Part shown: piece by piece, positions 17,035 to 26,799 of the stretch | Numbering within the stretch: the first letter of the stretch is position 1 | Layout: each line of letters begins with the position of its first letter | NCBI RefSeq assembly: GCF_000803315.1 | Contig: NZ_JRMH01000001.1 | Span: forward strand, 2,418,001-2,482,000 | Reading direction: 5' to 3' | Length of the DNA: 64,000 bases | Source of the DNA: Pectobacterium actinidiae | GTDB lineage: Bacteria > Pseudomonadota > Gammaproteobacteria > Enterobacterales > Enterobacteriaceae | Position numbers and translations under genes: made by a program | Notes under the pieces: generated by a model | The model's database searches: none | Seen by the model: only the letters and a program-made list of their open reading frames with translations | Told to the model about the DNA's origin: nothing

Positions 17035-17853
17035 TTAACCCCCGCTTCTTAAGCGCTCTGAACGGCGGCGTAAAATCTCCATCACGATTAGCAGGATAAG
17101 CGCAGCACCCACCATCATGGTGGCGGCGGCGGCGATCGTCGGGTCGAGGTTTTCGCGGATGCCAGCAAACATCTGTAGCGGCAGCGTGCGCTGGCGCGGG
17201 CTGGCCAAGAACAGCGTGACGATCACCTCATCAAACGACGTCGCAAAGGCAAATAGCGCGCCGGAGAACACGCCGGGGGCAATCAGCGGGAACGTGACCT
17301 TACGAAAAGCCAGCAGCGGTGAAGCGCCCAGGCTGGCGGCGGCACGCGTCAGGTTGTGATCGTAGTTCTTCAATACCGCCGTGACCGTAATCACCACAAA
17401 CGGCACGCCGAGCATCGCATGCGCCAGCACCAGCCCCAGATAGCTATTCAGCAGCGACAGTTTAGCGAAAAAGAAAAACATCCCTACCGCAACAATCACC
17501 ACCGGCGCAATCATCGGTGAAATCAGGACCGCCATCACCAGTGACTTACCGCGAAATTCACCGCGCACCAGCCCGACTGAGGCCAGCACGCCAAGCACCG
17601 TCGCCAGCAGCGTCGCCAACGGTGCAATCAGCAAGCTATTCCCCAACGCGCCCAGCCACTCGCTGGAGTTGAAAAATTCGCGATACCAGCGCAGGGAAAA
17701 CCCCGTCAGCGGATAGCTCAGAAACGATCCCGCATTAAATGAGAGCGGCACAATCACCAGTACGGGCACGATTAAAAACAACAGCATAGCCGCCCCGTAG
17801 AAATTAAAGAACGTGTTCCACAGACGGATAATCACGTCACCCTGCTGTCTCAT
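17035..17853 (-). CDS. PotC-type ABC permease (polyamine/GABA class)
   Basis: A 272-residue inner-membrane permease of the spermidine/putrescine class. There are six hydrophobic segments, and the EAA-type loop is recognisable as TRAAASLGASPLLAFRKVTFPLI. GGGGAG lies seven bases before the ATG. It is third in the potD-potB-potC order on the minus strand; the ATPase is encoded apart at 25224. It should import a cationic or GABA-like amine used by the neighbouring catabolic genes. Confidence 0.9.
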   Translation of the reverse strand: MRQQGDVIIRLWNTFFNFYGAAMLLFLIVPVLVIVPLSFNAGSFLSYPLTGFSLRWYREFFNSSEWLGALGNSLLIAPLATLLATVLGVLASVGLVRGEFRGKSLVMAVLISPMIAPVVIVAVGMFFFFAKLSLLNSYLGLVLAHAMLGVPFVVITVTAVLKNYDHNLTRAAASLGASPLLAFRKVTFPLIAPGVFSGALFAFATSFDEVIVTLFLASPRQRTLPLQMFAGIRENLDPTIAAAATMMVGAALILLIVMEILRRRSERLRSGG

Positions 17854-17880
17854 TTGTTATCTCCCCAATATAAGGTGTGC

Positions 17881-19149
17881 TTAGTGCGCCGCGGCTTCCG
17901 CATTGGTGCGCGTTACACGGATGTACACGACGTACAGCAGCGTCACGATGATCAGCAACTGTGTCCCCAGTGCGGCCGCCATTCCCCAGTTCATGGTGGT
18001 ATTGGTGAAGAACGCGACAAAATAACTCAGCATCTGGTCGCTCGGCCCGCCCAGCAGTGCAGGCGTAATGTAGTAGCCAATCGCCATCATGAAGACCAGC
18101 AGCGCTCCCGCCGTCACACCCGCGTAAGTTTGCGGCACGTAAACCCGCCAGAAGGCGATAAACGGATGCGCCCCCAGAGAAATCGCCGCACGTACATAGT
18201 TCGGGGAAATGCCTTTCATCACCGCATACAGCGGTAAAATGAAGAACGGCAATAGGATGTGGGTCATTGAGATGTAGACACCGATGCGGTTGAACACCAG
18301 CACCAGCGGTTCGTCGATAATGCCAACGTTAATCAATGAACGGTTGATCAAGCCACCGGACTGCAACAGCACAATCCAGCTTGCCGTCCGCACAATCAGC
18401 GATGTCCAGAACGGCAGTAAAACCAGAATGAGCAACAGGTTGGCACGGTTTGAGGGCTGTTTCGCCAGCCAATAGGCCAGTGGATATCCCAGCCCCACGC
18501 ACAGCAGCGTCACGACACCCGCCATCAGCAGCGTACGCAGCAGCACATCGACATACAGCGCCTGATCGGCAGGCTGTGGAATAATCTGCTGCGTGGTGGC
18601 ATCGACTTTGTGATCAAATACCGCCAGCAGATAATAGCTGGTGAAAGGCCGCGCCGCGCGATCGAACGTTTGCCAGGTCGCCAGCTCCCCCCACATCGGC
18701 TGCTCACGTATCAGTTGGTCACGAATACCGCTGCTGCCCTCAGCGGGCAGCTTACGCAATGTGCGGGTAATCAGCGTGCGGTATTCCGACCCTTCATACC
18801 CCAATCGTTTGGTGATCGTGCTTAACTTGCCGCTGCTGCGGGCATCGCGCAGATCGCCGACCAACGCCCGAAAGACCGCCTCATCCGGCACGTTGTTACC
18901 CGACCAGAGCCGCATCGCGGCAATGGTCTGCGGCATATTATCGCGCAATTCCGGGTTGGAGACGCTTTTCCCCAAAATCGAGGTGATCGGGAAGAGAAAA
19001 CTCACCACGATAAACAGAAACAGCGGTGCAATCAGCAGCAGAGAGCGTTTCTTATAGGCTTTCTGCGCAATCCACAGTTGCTGCTTCAAGGTTGAATTTT
19101 CTTCGTTTCCGCCAGGCGGTGCAGCGGCGACGATATCACTCTGGGACAT
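17881..19149 (-). CDS. PotB-type ABC permease with a large periplasmic insertion
   Basis: A permease of the PotB class, 422 residues, much longer than E. coli PotB (about 275). After the first membrane helix (LLLIAPLFLFIVVSFLFPIT) about 130 hydrophilic residues are inserted (NPELRDNMPQTIAAMRLW... to the second helix LLMAGVVTLLCVGLGYPLA). The EAA-type loop RAAISLGAHPFIAFWRVYVP is intact. The start at 19149 (MSQSDIV) has GGAG about ten bases upstream; a GTG at 19170 is possible. Extended PotB proteins are known in proteobacterial importers of polyamine-like compounds. Confidence 0.88.
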   Translation of the reverse strand: MSQSDIVAAAPPGGNEENSTLKQQLWIAQKAYKKRSLLLIAPLFLFIVVSFLFPITSILGKSVSNPELRDNMPQTIAAMRLWSGNNVPDEAVFRALVGDLRDARSSGKLSTITKRLGYEGSEYRTLITRTLRKLPAEGSSGIRDQLIREQPMWGELATWQTFDRAARPFTSYYLLAVFDHKVDATTQQIIPQPADQALYVDVLLRTLLMAGVVTLLCVGLGYPLAYWLAKQPSNRANLLLILVLLPFWTSLIVRTASWIVLLQSGGLINRSLINVGIIDEPLVLVFNRIGVYISMTHILLPFFILPLYAVMKGISPNYVRAAISLGAHPFIAFWRVYVPQTYAGVTAGALLVFMMAIGYYITPALLGGPSDQMLSYFVAFFTNTTMNWGMAAALGTQLLIIVTLLYVVYIRVTRTNAEAAAH

Positions 19150-19191
19150 AGGCTCTTTCTCCATCATCACGTACGATCACTCACTGCGGCT

Positions 19192-20271
19192 TTACTGCGC
19201 GGCCCAGGCATTAAAGCGCTGTTCCAGCTCTTCACCGTGATCGATCCAAAACTCCGTATCAACTTGCAAGGCCTGTGCCAGATTATCCGGTGCAGTCGGC
19301 AGATTAGCGGCGATGGCCGGTGCCAGCAGGCTGGTGGTTTTGACGTGCGTCGGGCCGTACGGGATGTTCTCGGCAAACACCTTCTGGTTTTCTGGCTGGT
19401 TGGCAAACGCAATGAACTGTTCCGCCAGCGCCTTGTGCTTGGAGCCTTTGACGATTGCCCAGCTGTCCAGATCGTAAATACTGTCAGCCCAGACAATCTT
19501 GAAGTCATGCCCTTCTTTCTGCGCCGCCGCGACGCGGCCATTATAGGCAGACGTCATCACCACATCCCCCGACACCAGCCATTGCAGCGGCTGTGCACCG
19601 GATTCCCACCACTGGATATTCGATTTGATCTGATCCAATTTCTTAAAGGCGCGCTCGACACCTTCTGGCGTCGCCAACACCGTGTAGAGATCGTCACGTT
19701 TCACGCCATCGGCCAGCAGCGCGATTTCCAACGTGAATTTGGCACTTTTACGCAGCGCACGTTTGCCGGGGTAATCTTTCACATTCCAGAAATCTGCCCA
19801 GCTTTTCGGTGCCTGTTTCAGCTTCTGTGCGTTATAGGTCAGTACGGTAGACCACAGGAAGATCCCCGCACCGCACTCGCTCACCGCGCCTTTGACAAAC
19901 TGAGATTGATCACCCAGTTTTGACCAATCCAGCGGTTCAAACAGCCCTTCGCTACAGCCGCGCATCAGTTCAGGGCCTTCGACTTCCACGACATCCCAGC
20001 CTACCTGTCCGGTTTCCACCATCGCCCGGATACGCGCCATTTCACCGTTATACTCGCCAGCTTCTACCGTACCTTTGCCCGCTGCGGCGAACGGTTTGTA
20101 AAACGCCTTATCCTGCGCATCTTTGTTCAACCCGCCGAATGAGATCACCGTGACGGATTCCGCCTGCGCCTGACAGGCCATCGTCACCAGAAAAGCGGTA
20201 GCCGCGATTTTTTTCAGCGTCTGACGTTTGAACAGTCCTTTTGCTTTGGAGAGAGTATTAAGTCTGGACAT
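19192..20271 (-). CDS. PotD-type extracellular solute-binding protein
   Basis: A 359-residue periplasmic binding protein with a signal peptide (KIAATAFLVTMACQAQAES). SVTVISFGGLNKDAQDKAFY is typical of PotD/YdcS-like proteins that bind polyamines or related amines. It is the first gene of the importer operon, 42 bp before potB. The start has CAGGAG upstream. Ligand is inferred from the adjacent gab and amine genes: putrescine, GABA or an amino alcohol. Confidence 0.88.
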   Translation of the reverse strand: MSRLNTLSKAKGLFKRQTLKKIAATAFLVTMACQAQAESVTVISFGGLNKDAQDKAFYKPFAAAGKGTVEAGEYNGEMARIRAMVETGQVGWDVVEVEGPELMRGCSEGLFEPLDWSKLGDQSQFVKGAVSECGAGIFLWSTVLTYNAQKLKQAPKSWADFWNVKDYPGKRALRKSAKFTLEIALLADGVKRDDLYTVLATPEGVERAFKKLDQIKSNIQWWESGAQPLQWLVSGDVVMTSAYNGRVAAAQKEGHDFKIVWADSIYDLDSWAIVKGSKHKALAEQFIAFANQPENQKVFAENIPYGPTHVKTTSLLAPAIAANLPTAPDNLAQALQVDTEFWIDHGEELEQRFNAWAAQ

Positions 20272-20622
20272 TGTTTTGCTCCTGGAGTGGTAGTCAACGT
20301 AAAGGTCAAATGCGTATCACAATTTCGCACCCTGCATTCTTGATGCATCATGTATCATCGTAGTCATGCAAAAAAATATGAGCATAAATTGTGCCAATTC
20401 AAAAATTTTATTGATGTTTTTCCACTGCGGCGGCGGGAACGGCGATGAGACGCATCAGGGGTGAACAGCATTGTCTTATCGCCTGATAGTATGTCGCCAT
20501 TTTTGCCATATTGTGGTGCAAGCTAACATAGCCTGCACCACTCAGACGCATCGCACGTCTGCCATACGTGCACCGACATAGATTATCGATGCGTGTTTTT
20601 TACCGACGATCGGGGCTACGTT
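20272..20622. other. Promoter region of the importer operon
   Basis: These 351 bp separate the binding-protein start from the gabD stop, all on the minus strand. Apart from the TGATGCATCA palindrome at 20341-20350, there is TGCATTCTT at 20333-20341, which recurs at 25184-25192 just before the ATPase gene. AT-rich sequence around 20370-20420 may contain the core promoter. No gene is seen. Confidence 0.45.
20341..20350. promoter_or_regulatory. Shared palindrome TGATGCATCA upstream of the importer operon
   Basis: Perfect palindrome within TTGATGCATCAT (20340-20351), identical over 12 bases to 16568-16579. A degenerate half repeat (TGTATCATC) follows at once. Its centre is about 75 bp upstream of the binding-protein start, suited to a repressor or activator. 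Confidence 0.45.
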
Positions 20623-22098
20623 TTATCTGGAAAGATCGACACAGAGATATTTCATCTCCAGATAGTCTTCGATACCAAAACGCGACCCTTCACGCCCTAA
20701 CCCAGACTGCTTCACTCCGCCAAACGGCGCGACTTCATTCGAGATCAACCCGGTGTTGATACCGACCATGCCGTAGTCCAGCGCTTCCGGTACCGTCCAC
20801 TGACGCACGGCATCACGCGTGTAAACATAGGCCGCCAGCCCAAATTCGGTATCGTTCGCCATTGCAATTGCCTCTGCCTCATCGCTGAAGCGGAACAGTG
20901 GTGCCACCGGCCCGAACGTCTCTTCGCGGGCGAAACGCATTTCGCGCGTCACCCCGCCAACGATGGTTGGCGTAAAGAACGTGCCGCCCAATTCGTGGCG
21001 TTTACCGCCCAGCAGCAGCGTTGCTCCGTGCGATAACGCATCAGCAATGTGCTGCTCAACCTTGCTAACCGCATCGGCATCAATCAGCGGCCCCTGCGTC
21101 ACCCCCGGCTGCGTACCGTCGCCGACGTTCAACTTGCTCACTTCCTCAACCAGCCGTTCGACCAGCGTCGGGTAAATCCCATTCTGCACGTAAATCCGGT
21201 TGGCGCAGACGCAGGTCTGCCCGCTGTTACGGAACTTAGAAGCCAGAATCCCCTTCACCGCCTGATCCACATCGGCGTCATCGAACACAATAAACGGCGC
21301 GTTGCCGCCCAGTTCCAGCGACAGCTTTTTCACCGTTGGTGCGCTCTGCGCCATCAGGATACGACCCACTTCTGTCGAACCGGTAAAGCTCAGTTTGCGC
21401 ACTACCGGGCTATCGCACAGCACCTTACCGACCGACTGCGCATCGCCGACAATCACCTGCAACACGCCGCGCGGAATACCCGCCTGCTGTGCCAGCTCCG
21501 CCAACGCCAGTGCGGTAAACGGCGTTTGCTCGGCGGGTTTAACAATCATCGTGCAGCCTGCCGCCAGCGCGGGCCCGACCTTACGCGTAATCATCGCCGC
21601 CGGAAAATTCCACGGCGTAATCGCCGCACACACGCCGATGGGCTGCTTAATAACCAGCAGACGCTGCTGCCCCTGAGGAGATTGCAGCACGCTGCCTTCA
21701 ATGCGCTTGGCCTCTTCCGCAAACCAATCTATGAAGCTGGTCGCGTAGGCGATTTCGCCCCGCGCTTCCGCCAGCGGTTTGCCTTGTTCCGCCGTCAGCA
21801 GCGCAGCCAGGTCTTCCTGATTGTCCATAATCAGACGCGCCCACGCCTGCAACAGCGCGGCACGCTCTTTTCCCGTTTTTTTACGCCATTCAACCAACGC
21901 CTGTTCAGCGGCGGTAATCGCCTGCTTGGTTTGTGACACTGTCACTAACGGGACGCTACCTAACACCTCGCCCGTCGCTGGATTAGTGACATCCAGACGT
22001 TCACCGCTTTGACTATCCTGCCACTCGCCGTCAATCAGGCAGTGTTGACGGAATAAGGTTTGCTGTTTCAATGAAATAGCGTTTTTTTTCAGTTGCAT
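20623..22098 (-). CDS. gabD: Succinate-semialdehyde dehydrogenase GabD-like
   Basis: A 491-residue aldehyde dehydrogenase. Catalytic glutamate lies in LELGGNAPF and catalytic cysteine in NSGQTCVCANR, as in E. coli GabD; ITPWNFPAAMITRK is the NAD(P)-site segment with its lysine. It would oxidise succinic semialdehyde, from GABA transamination, to succinate. It starts 10 bp after gabT, so the two form an operon. Other semialdehydes from the neighbouring amine pathway could also be substrates. Confidence 0.92.
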   Translation of the reverse strand: MQLKKNAISLKQQTLFRQHCLIDGEWQDSQSGERLDVTNPATGEVLGSVPLVTVSQTKQAITAAEQALVEWRKKTGKERAALLQAWARLIMDNQEDLAALLTAEQGKPLAEARGEIAYATSFIDWFAEEAKRIEGSVLQSPQGQQRLLVIKQPIGVCAAITPWNFPAAMITRKVGPALAAGCTMIVKPAEQTPFTALALAELAQQAGIPRGVLQVIVGDAQSVGKVLCDSPVVRKLSFTGSTEVGRILMAQSAPTVKKLSLELGGNAPFIVFDDADVDQAVKGILASKFRNSGQTCVCANRIYVQNGIYPTLVERLVEEVSKLNVGDGTQPGVTQGPLIDADAVSKVEQHIADALSHGATLLLGGKRHELGGTFFTPTIVGGVTREMRFAREETFGPVAPLFRFSDEAEAIAMANDTEFGLAAYVYTRDAVRQWTVPEALDYGMVGINTGLISNEVAPFGGVKQSGLGREGSRFGIEDYLEMKYLCVDLSR

Positions 22099-22108
22099 AG
22101 CTTCTCTT

Positions 22109-23374
22109 CTATCGTGTTAATACGCGCGTCAGGATGTTCATCGCCTTGCTGAACTGATCGTCAGGCACCGTTAACGGGTACAGGAAACGGATCACGTTGC
22201 CATGCACGCCGCAGGTCAGCAGCAGCAGGCCTGCTTCCAACGCGCTTTTCTGGAATTGACGGGTCAACTCTGCCGACGGTTTACCCGTAGTCGGATCGTT
22301 AAACTCTGCCGCCACCATCGATCCTTGGGCACGAATCGCCACCAGAGCCGGGCACTGCGGTTTGATATTCTCCAGCGTTTCCACCAGCGCAGCTCCCAAA
22401 CGCTGTGCACGCTGGCACAATTTCTCTTCTTCAATCACATCCAATACCGCCAGCGCAGAGGCCACTGCCAGCGGGTTGCCCGCATAGGTGCCACCCAGCC
22501 CGCCGGGCGAAGGCGCGTCCATCACCTCAGCGCGACCGACGACGCCAGAAATCGGGAAGCCGCCGCCCAGGCTTTTCGCCATGGTGATCAGATCCGCTTT
22601 CTCCGCGTAATATTCCATCGCAAACAGCTTTCCGGTACGGGCAAAGCCCGTCTGCACTTCGTCAGCAATCAGCAGAATACCGTGCTCGTCGCACAGTTTA
22701 CGCAACCCACTGATAAAGGCTGGCGGCGCGACGTGAAAACCGCCTTCGCCCTGTACCGGCTCCAGAATAATCGCAGCAACCTGATCGGCAGCGATGTCGG
22801 TGTGCATCAGGCGTTCGACGCTTTCCAATGCCTGTTCAACGGTGATGCCACTCCTTTCATTCGGGTAAAGCGCATGAAAAATGGAACCGGGGAACGGGCC
22901 AAATCCCGTTGAGTACGGTGCCACTTTGCCCGTCAGCGTCATGGTCAGCAACGTCCGGCCGTGAAACGCGGCGTTGAAAGCAATCACACCGGGGCGTTTG
23001 GTATAAGCACGGGCGATTTTTACCGCGTTTTCTACCGCTTCAGCACCGGTGGTAAAAAACGCAGTCTTGGCTGCGCCTTCAATGGGCGCCAGCGCGTTGA
23101 TGCGCTCGGCCAACGTGACATAGCTGCCGTAAGGCACAATCTGGTAAGCCGTATGGGTAAAACGATCCAACTGCTCGCGTACCGCGGTGACAATCTTCGG
23201 ATGGCGATGGCCCGTGTTCAGCACCGCAATCCCGGCGGCGAAATCGATAAACTCTCGTCCTTCAACATCCCACAGGGTGCTGTTTTCCGCACGCTCAGCA
23301 TAGAAATCACACATGACGCCCACACCACGCGGTGTGGCGGCCAGACGGCGTTGATTCAGTTCGCTATTCTTCAT
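22109..23374 (-). CDS. gabT: 4-aminobutyrate aminotransferase GabT-like
   Basis: A 421-residue class III aminotransferase beginning MKNSELNQRRLAATPRGVGV, a GabT-type N-terminus. PLP motifs: ADEVQTGFARTG and the lysine in MAKSLGGGFP. It transfers the amino group of GABA to 2-oxoglutarate. The frame reaches up to 23467, but 23374 has GGAGCAG upstream and fits the family start. It diverges from a MocR regulator, as in gabR-gabT pairs of other bacteria. Confidence 0.92.
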   Translation of the reverse strand: MKNSELNQRRLAATPRGVGVMCDFYAERAENSTLWDVEGREFIDFAAGIAVLNTGHRHPKIVTAVREQLDRFTHTAYQIVPYGSYVTLAERINALAPIEGAAKTAFFTTGAEAVENAVKIARAYTKRPGVIAFNAAFHGRTLLTMTLTGKVAPYSTGFGPFPGSIFHALYPNERSGITVEQALESVERLMHTDIAADQVAAIILEPVQGEGGFHVAPPAFISGLRKLCDEHGILLIADEVQTGFARTGKLFAMEYYAEKADLITMAKSLGGGFPISGVVGRAEVMDAPSPGGLGGTYAGNPLAVASALAVLDVIEEEKLCQRAQRLGAALVETLENIKPQCPALVAIRAQGSMVAAEFNDPTTGKPSAELTRQFQKSALEAGLLLLTCGVHGNVIRFLYPLTVPDDQFSKAMNILTRVLTR

Positions 23375-23511
23375 GGTCTGCTCCGGTATCCCAAACACAT
23401 CTGTTAGATGTTGAAGATGATTAGTTGAACGATGACAGTAAGTGTAGTCGCAAGATGATGGTGTCATTTAGACGCGAGATGGTTCTATAATCCAGTGCCA
23501 GTTTTGAATAT

Positions 23512-25020
23512 TTGAAGGATCCACTTTTGCGCTCACTTCTGACCGACTTATTGCTACAGCGTTTAGCCAACCAGCAAGACGGTGCGCTGAATAAGCGTTT
23601 GTACGACTGCATTCGGCTAGCGATTCTTGATGGCGCGATTGCTGCTGGCGAGCGTTTGCCATCGTCACGCGATCTGGCGCAGCAACTGTCGCTGTCGCGC
23701 AATACCGTGCTAACGGCTTACGAACAGCTACTGGCAGAAGGTTATATCGAAGCGCGCAAAGGAAGTGGAACCTTCGTCACGGAACAGTTGCCCGATGGCA
23801 ATATGCAGCCTGTAGATAGCAGTAATGCAGGCGATGTGCGTGAACCGAAACATGAGCTGTCGCGTCGCGGCATGCACCTGCTGGGCTACGCCGGTGCTTC
23901 CGTCCGCCAGTGGGGGGCGTTTATGCCAGGCATCCCAGATATCGCCAGCTTCCCTCACGATTTATGGCGACGTATTCAAACGCGCCTGACGCGACGTGTT
24001 CGCCCCGAACAGCTTTCCTATTCGCCGGTTGGCGGTTGCCCCGAACTCCAGTTGGCACTGGTGGATTACCTACGAGTCGCCCGTTCCGTGGAGTGCTCGC
24101 CGGAGCAAATTCTGATTACCGAAGGCACCCATCAGGCGATGGATTTGCTGGCCAAGATGCTGTGCAATCCCGGTGATTTGGCGTGGATTGAAGACCCGTG
24201 CTATTGGGGCATTCGCAATGTTCTGACGATTAACGGATTACGCGTCGCCCCTGTCGATGTGGATGAACAAGGGCTGGCACCGCCAGAAACGCTCTCGCCT
24301 GACGCCGCTCCGCGCCTGATCTGCGTGACACCGTCACATCAATATCCGCTGGGTGCGGTGATGAGTCTGACGCGCCGTCAGCGGTTGCTGGCACTGGCGC
24401 AGGAGCACGGCTGCTGGGTGGTGGAGGATGATTACGACAGCGAGTTCCGCTTTTCCGGCAGCCCAATCCCCGCACTACAAGGGTTACAGACACAATCGCC
24501 CGTGATCTACATCGGTACATTCAGTAAAACGCTCTACCCCGGCCTGCGTGTTAGCTACATGGTGCTGCCCCCGCTGCTGGCGCAGTCTCTGAAAACGGCA
24601 CATTCCGAACTCTATCGCGGCGGACACTGGCTAACACAGGCGACGCTCGCGCAGTTTATCCACGAAGGTCACTACGCTGCACATATCCGCCGCATGCGCC
24701 TGCTGTATGCCAAGCGCCGCGCGCTATTGACATCACTGATCGAACAGCATCTGGGCGCGGATTACGTCGGCGACAACAGCAATGCCGGGCTGCATATGCT
24801 GCTCAGCCTGCCTTCCCACCTCGATGATGTTGTGCTGAGCGCCGCGATTTTGCGCCGTGGCGTGATGGTCAAACCGCTTTCCAGCTACTATCTGCAACCG
24901 ACACAACAGCGCGGTTTATTACTGGGCTACGCCAGCGTGGAAGAGAGCCAAATGACGCAGGCTTTCTCGGTAATTGTGGCATGTATTCAGGCTCTGAATA
25001 CACATGATTCAAACGCCTAA
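23512..25020 (+). CDS. MocR/GabR-type GntR regulator with aminotransferase domain
   Basis: A 502-residue fusion of a GntR winged helix (LPSSRDLAQQLSLSRNTVLT) with a fold-type I aminotransferase-like domain (YSPVGGCPELQLALVDYL; PLP lysine in YIGTFSKTLYPGLR). MocR proteins use PLP plus an amine ligand as effector; GabR responds to GABA. The divergent gabTD operon is the obvious target. The start is uncertain: the frame has a TTG at 23512 and another TTG at 23527, with a TATAAT-like box at 23486-23491, so the leader would be very short. Confidence 0.88.
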   Translation: MKDPLLRSLLTDLLLQRLANQQDGALNKRLYDCIRLAILDGAIAAGERLPSSRDLAQQLSLSRNTVLTAYEQLLAEGYIEARKGSGTFVTEQLPDGNMQPVDSSNAGDVREPKHELSRRGMHLLGYAGASVRQWGAFMPGIPDIASFPHDLWRRIQTRLTRRVRPEQLSYSPVGGCPELQLALVDYLRVARSVECSPEQILITEGTHQAMDLLAKMLCNPGDLAWIEDPCYWGIRNVLTINGLRVAPVDVDEQGLAPPETLSPDAAPRLICVTPSHQYPLGAVMSLTRRQRLLALAQEHGCWVVEDDYDSEFRFSGSPIPALQGLQTQSPVIYIGTFSKTLYPGLRVSYMVLPPLLAQSLKTAHSELYRGGHWLTQATLAQFIHEGHYAAHIRRMRLLYAKRRALLTSLIEQHLGADYVGDNSNAGLHMLLSLPSHLDDVVLSAAILRRGVMVKPLSSYYLQPTQQRGLLLGYASVEESQMTQAFSVIVACIQALNTHDSNA

Positions 25021-25223
25021 CGCGACGCATTTTTATCTGGTATCGCTATCATCATCGTCCGCACCATTAGAGTGCCCCTTCCCGCGAAACGCTCCATTAT
25101 GGGGCATCCACTGTGCCAGGCAACGGCATTTTTGCCTGTTGTAGTATGACAACCCTCAACTTTTTCGCATCCGGCATGGTTTATGCATTCTTATGAATAA
25201 CAATGACTGCCGGAGAGTGAAAA

Positions 25224-26318
25224 ATGAGAAATTATGTCAGCTTCAGGAATGTTCAGAAAACCTATGACGGTGACCGCCTGATCGTCAAAAACCTTAATCT
25301 GGATATCCGTGAAGGTGAATTTCTGACCCTGCTTGGGCCATCCGGCTCGGGAAAAACCACCAGTTTGATGATGCTCGCCGGATTTGAAACCCCGACGCAG
25401 GGGGAAATTATGCTGCGCGACGCCCCGCTGCACCATCTCCCACCGCACCAGCGCGACATTGGTATGGTGTTTCAGAACTACGCCCTGTTCCCACACATGA
25501 CCGTGGCGGAGAATCTGGCGTTTCCCCTCTCCATTCGTCGCCTGAACCGTGCCGATATCAAAGAGAAAGTGGATCGGGTACTGGATCGTGTGAAGCTCAC
25601 CAGCCTGGCCGATCGCTACCCAGCACAGATGTCCGGCGGCCAGCAGCAGCGTGTGGCGCTGGCTCGCGCACTGGTTTTCGAGCCAAAGCTGGTGCTGATG
25701 GATGAGCCGTTGGGCGCGTTGGATAAGCAACTACGCGAACATATGCAGTTGGAAATCAAAGAGCTGCATCAGTCGCTGGAATTAACTGTGGTGTACGTCA
25801 CCCATGACCAGAGCGAAGCCATGACCATGTCCAACCGCGTCGCCGTGTTTAACGATGGCGTGATTCAGCAGATGGACAGCCCCAGCGACATCTACGAAAA
25901 ACCGGAGAACGCGTTTGTGGCCCAGTTTATCGGCGAAAACAATACGCTGCTCGCCACACGCGCCGAGGCCGAAGGCGCGTTCTATCGGGCTACGCTGGAC
26001 GACGGCACCTCGCTGCGCGCACTGAAAGTCCGCCCCAGCTCACCGGGCCGAAAAATCACGCTCTGCATCCGCCCGGAACGCATTCACGTCAACGCCGCTC
26101 ATACCGACGACACCATGCAGCATGTCAAAGCCCGCATTCAGCAGTTCATCTATCTGGGCGATCACGTCAGGATGATGACGGAAGTGGCAGGCCAACCGCA
26201 GTTTATGGTGAAACTCCCCGCCAGCGAGATCCAGCCGCACTGGAAAGCCGGCACTGAGGTCAATCTATCGTGGCAGCCGGAACACCTGCGCGCGCTGGAT
26301 AGCATCATTACGCATTAA
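25224..26318 (+). CDS. PotA-type ABC ATPase for the PotDBC-like importer
   Basis: A 364-residue ATPase: Walker A GPSGSGKTT, signature MSGGQQQRVALARAL, Walker B LVLMDEPLGALD, H-loop YVTHDQSEA, then a C-terminal TOBE-like domain from about 270. GGAGAG lies before the ATG. It is the only ATPase in this island and lies 4-7 kb from the permease and binding-protein genes on the other strand, so the importer is split in two transcription units around gabTD and the regulator. Confidence 0.9.
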   Translation: MRNYVSFRNVQKTYDGDRLIVKNLNLDIREGEFLTLLGPSGSGKTTSLMMLAGFETPTQGEIMLRDAPLHHLPPHQRDIGMVFQNYALFPHMTVAENLAFPLSIRRLNRADIKEKVDRVLDRVKLTSLADRYPAQMSGGQQQRVALARALVFEPKLVLMDEPLGALDKQLREHMQLEIKELHQSLELTVVYVTHDQSEAMTMSNRVAVFNDGVIQQMDSPSDIYEKPENAFVAQFIGENNTLLATRAEAEGAFYRATLDDGTSLRALKVRPSSPGRKITLCIRPERIHVNAAHTDDTMQHVKARIQQFIYLGDHVRMMTEVAGQPQFMVKLPASEIQPHWKAGTEVNLSWQPEHLRALDSIITH

Positions 26319-26414
26319 TAGCGCACTGACGGCATCAAGGAACACAGGAAAACATCCAGGTAGAAAATAAGAAAAGAAGCATGTTGCCCCAGAACAGGGG
26401 CAACGGATATAGCA

Positions 26415-26663
26415 CTAGTCTCGAATCTTGCGGTATACCCACAGCACGACAATCGCGCCGACAACCGCTACCACAAAGCTGCCGAAGTTAAAGCCATCGA
26501 CCCGGCCGAACCCAAAGAAAACGCTGATGTAGCCGCCCACGACCGCACCGACAATCCCGAGCAACACCGTCAGGATAAAGCCGCCACCGTCTTTACCGGG
26601 CATAATCCACTTAGCCAGAATCCCCGCAATCAAACCAAAAATAATCCAGGACAGAATTCCCAT
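26415..26663 (-). CDS. GlsB/YeaQ/YmgE-family small membrane protein
   Basis: An 82-residue protein with three hydrophobic, glycine-rich helices: MGILSWIIFGLIAGILAKWI, the GKDGGGF loop, then LGIVGAVVGGYIS and VAVVGAIVVLWVYR. This is the transglycosylase-associated/GlsB family of general stress membrane proteins of unknown biochemical role. The ATG at 26663 (AGGTGGTT upstream) is preferred over the codon two residues earlier. It stands alone between the ATPase gene and cho. Confidence 0.88.
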   Translation of the reverse strand: MGILSWIIFGLIAGILAKWIMPGKDGGGFILTVLLGIVGAVVGGYISVFFGFGRVDGFNFGSFVVAVVGAIVVLWVYRKIRD

Positions 26664-26799
26664 AACCACCTCACCTTTATTTCATCATACCCATATAAAC
26701 GCCAATCCTTGACAGATAAGACGCGAATCCAAGTATAGACAAGGATTCTATCAACGTGCGCCAGACGGTAAATAAAAATGCTGGTACCCCATACCTATC

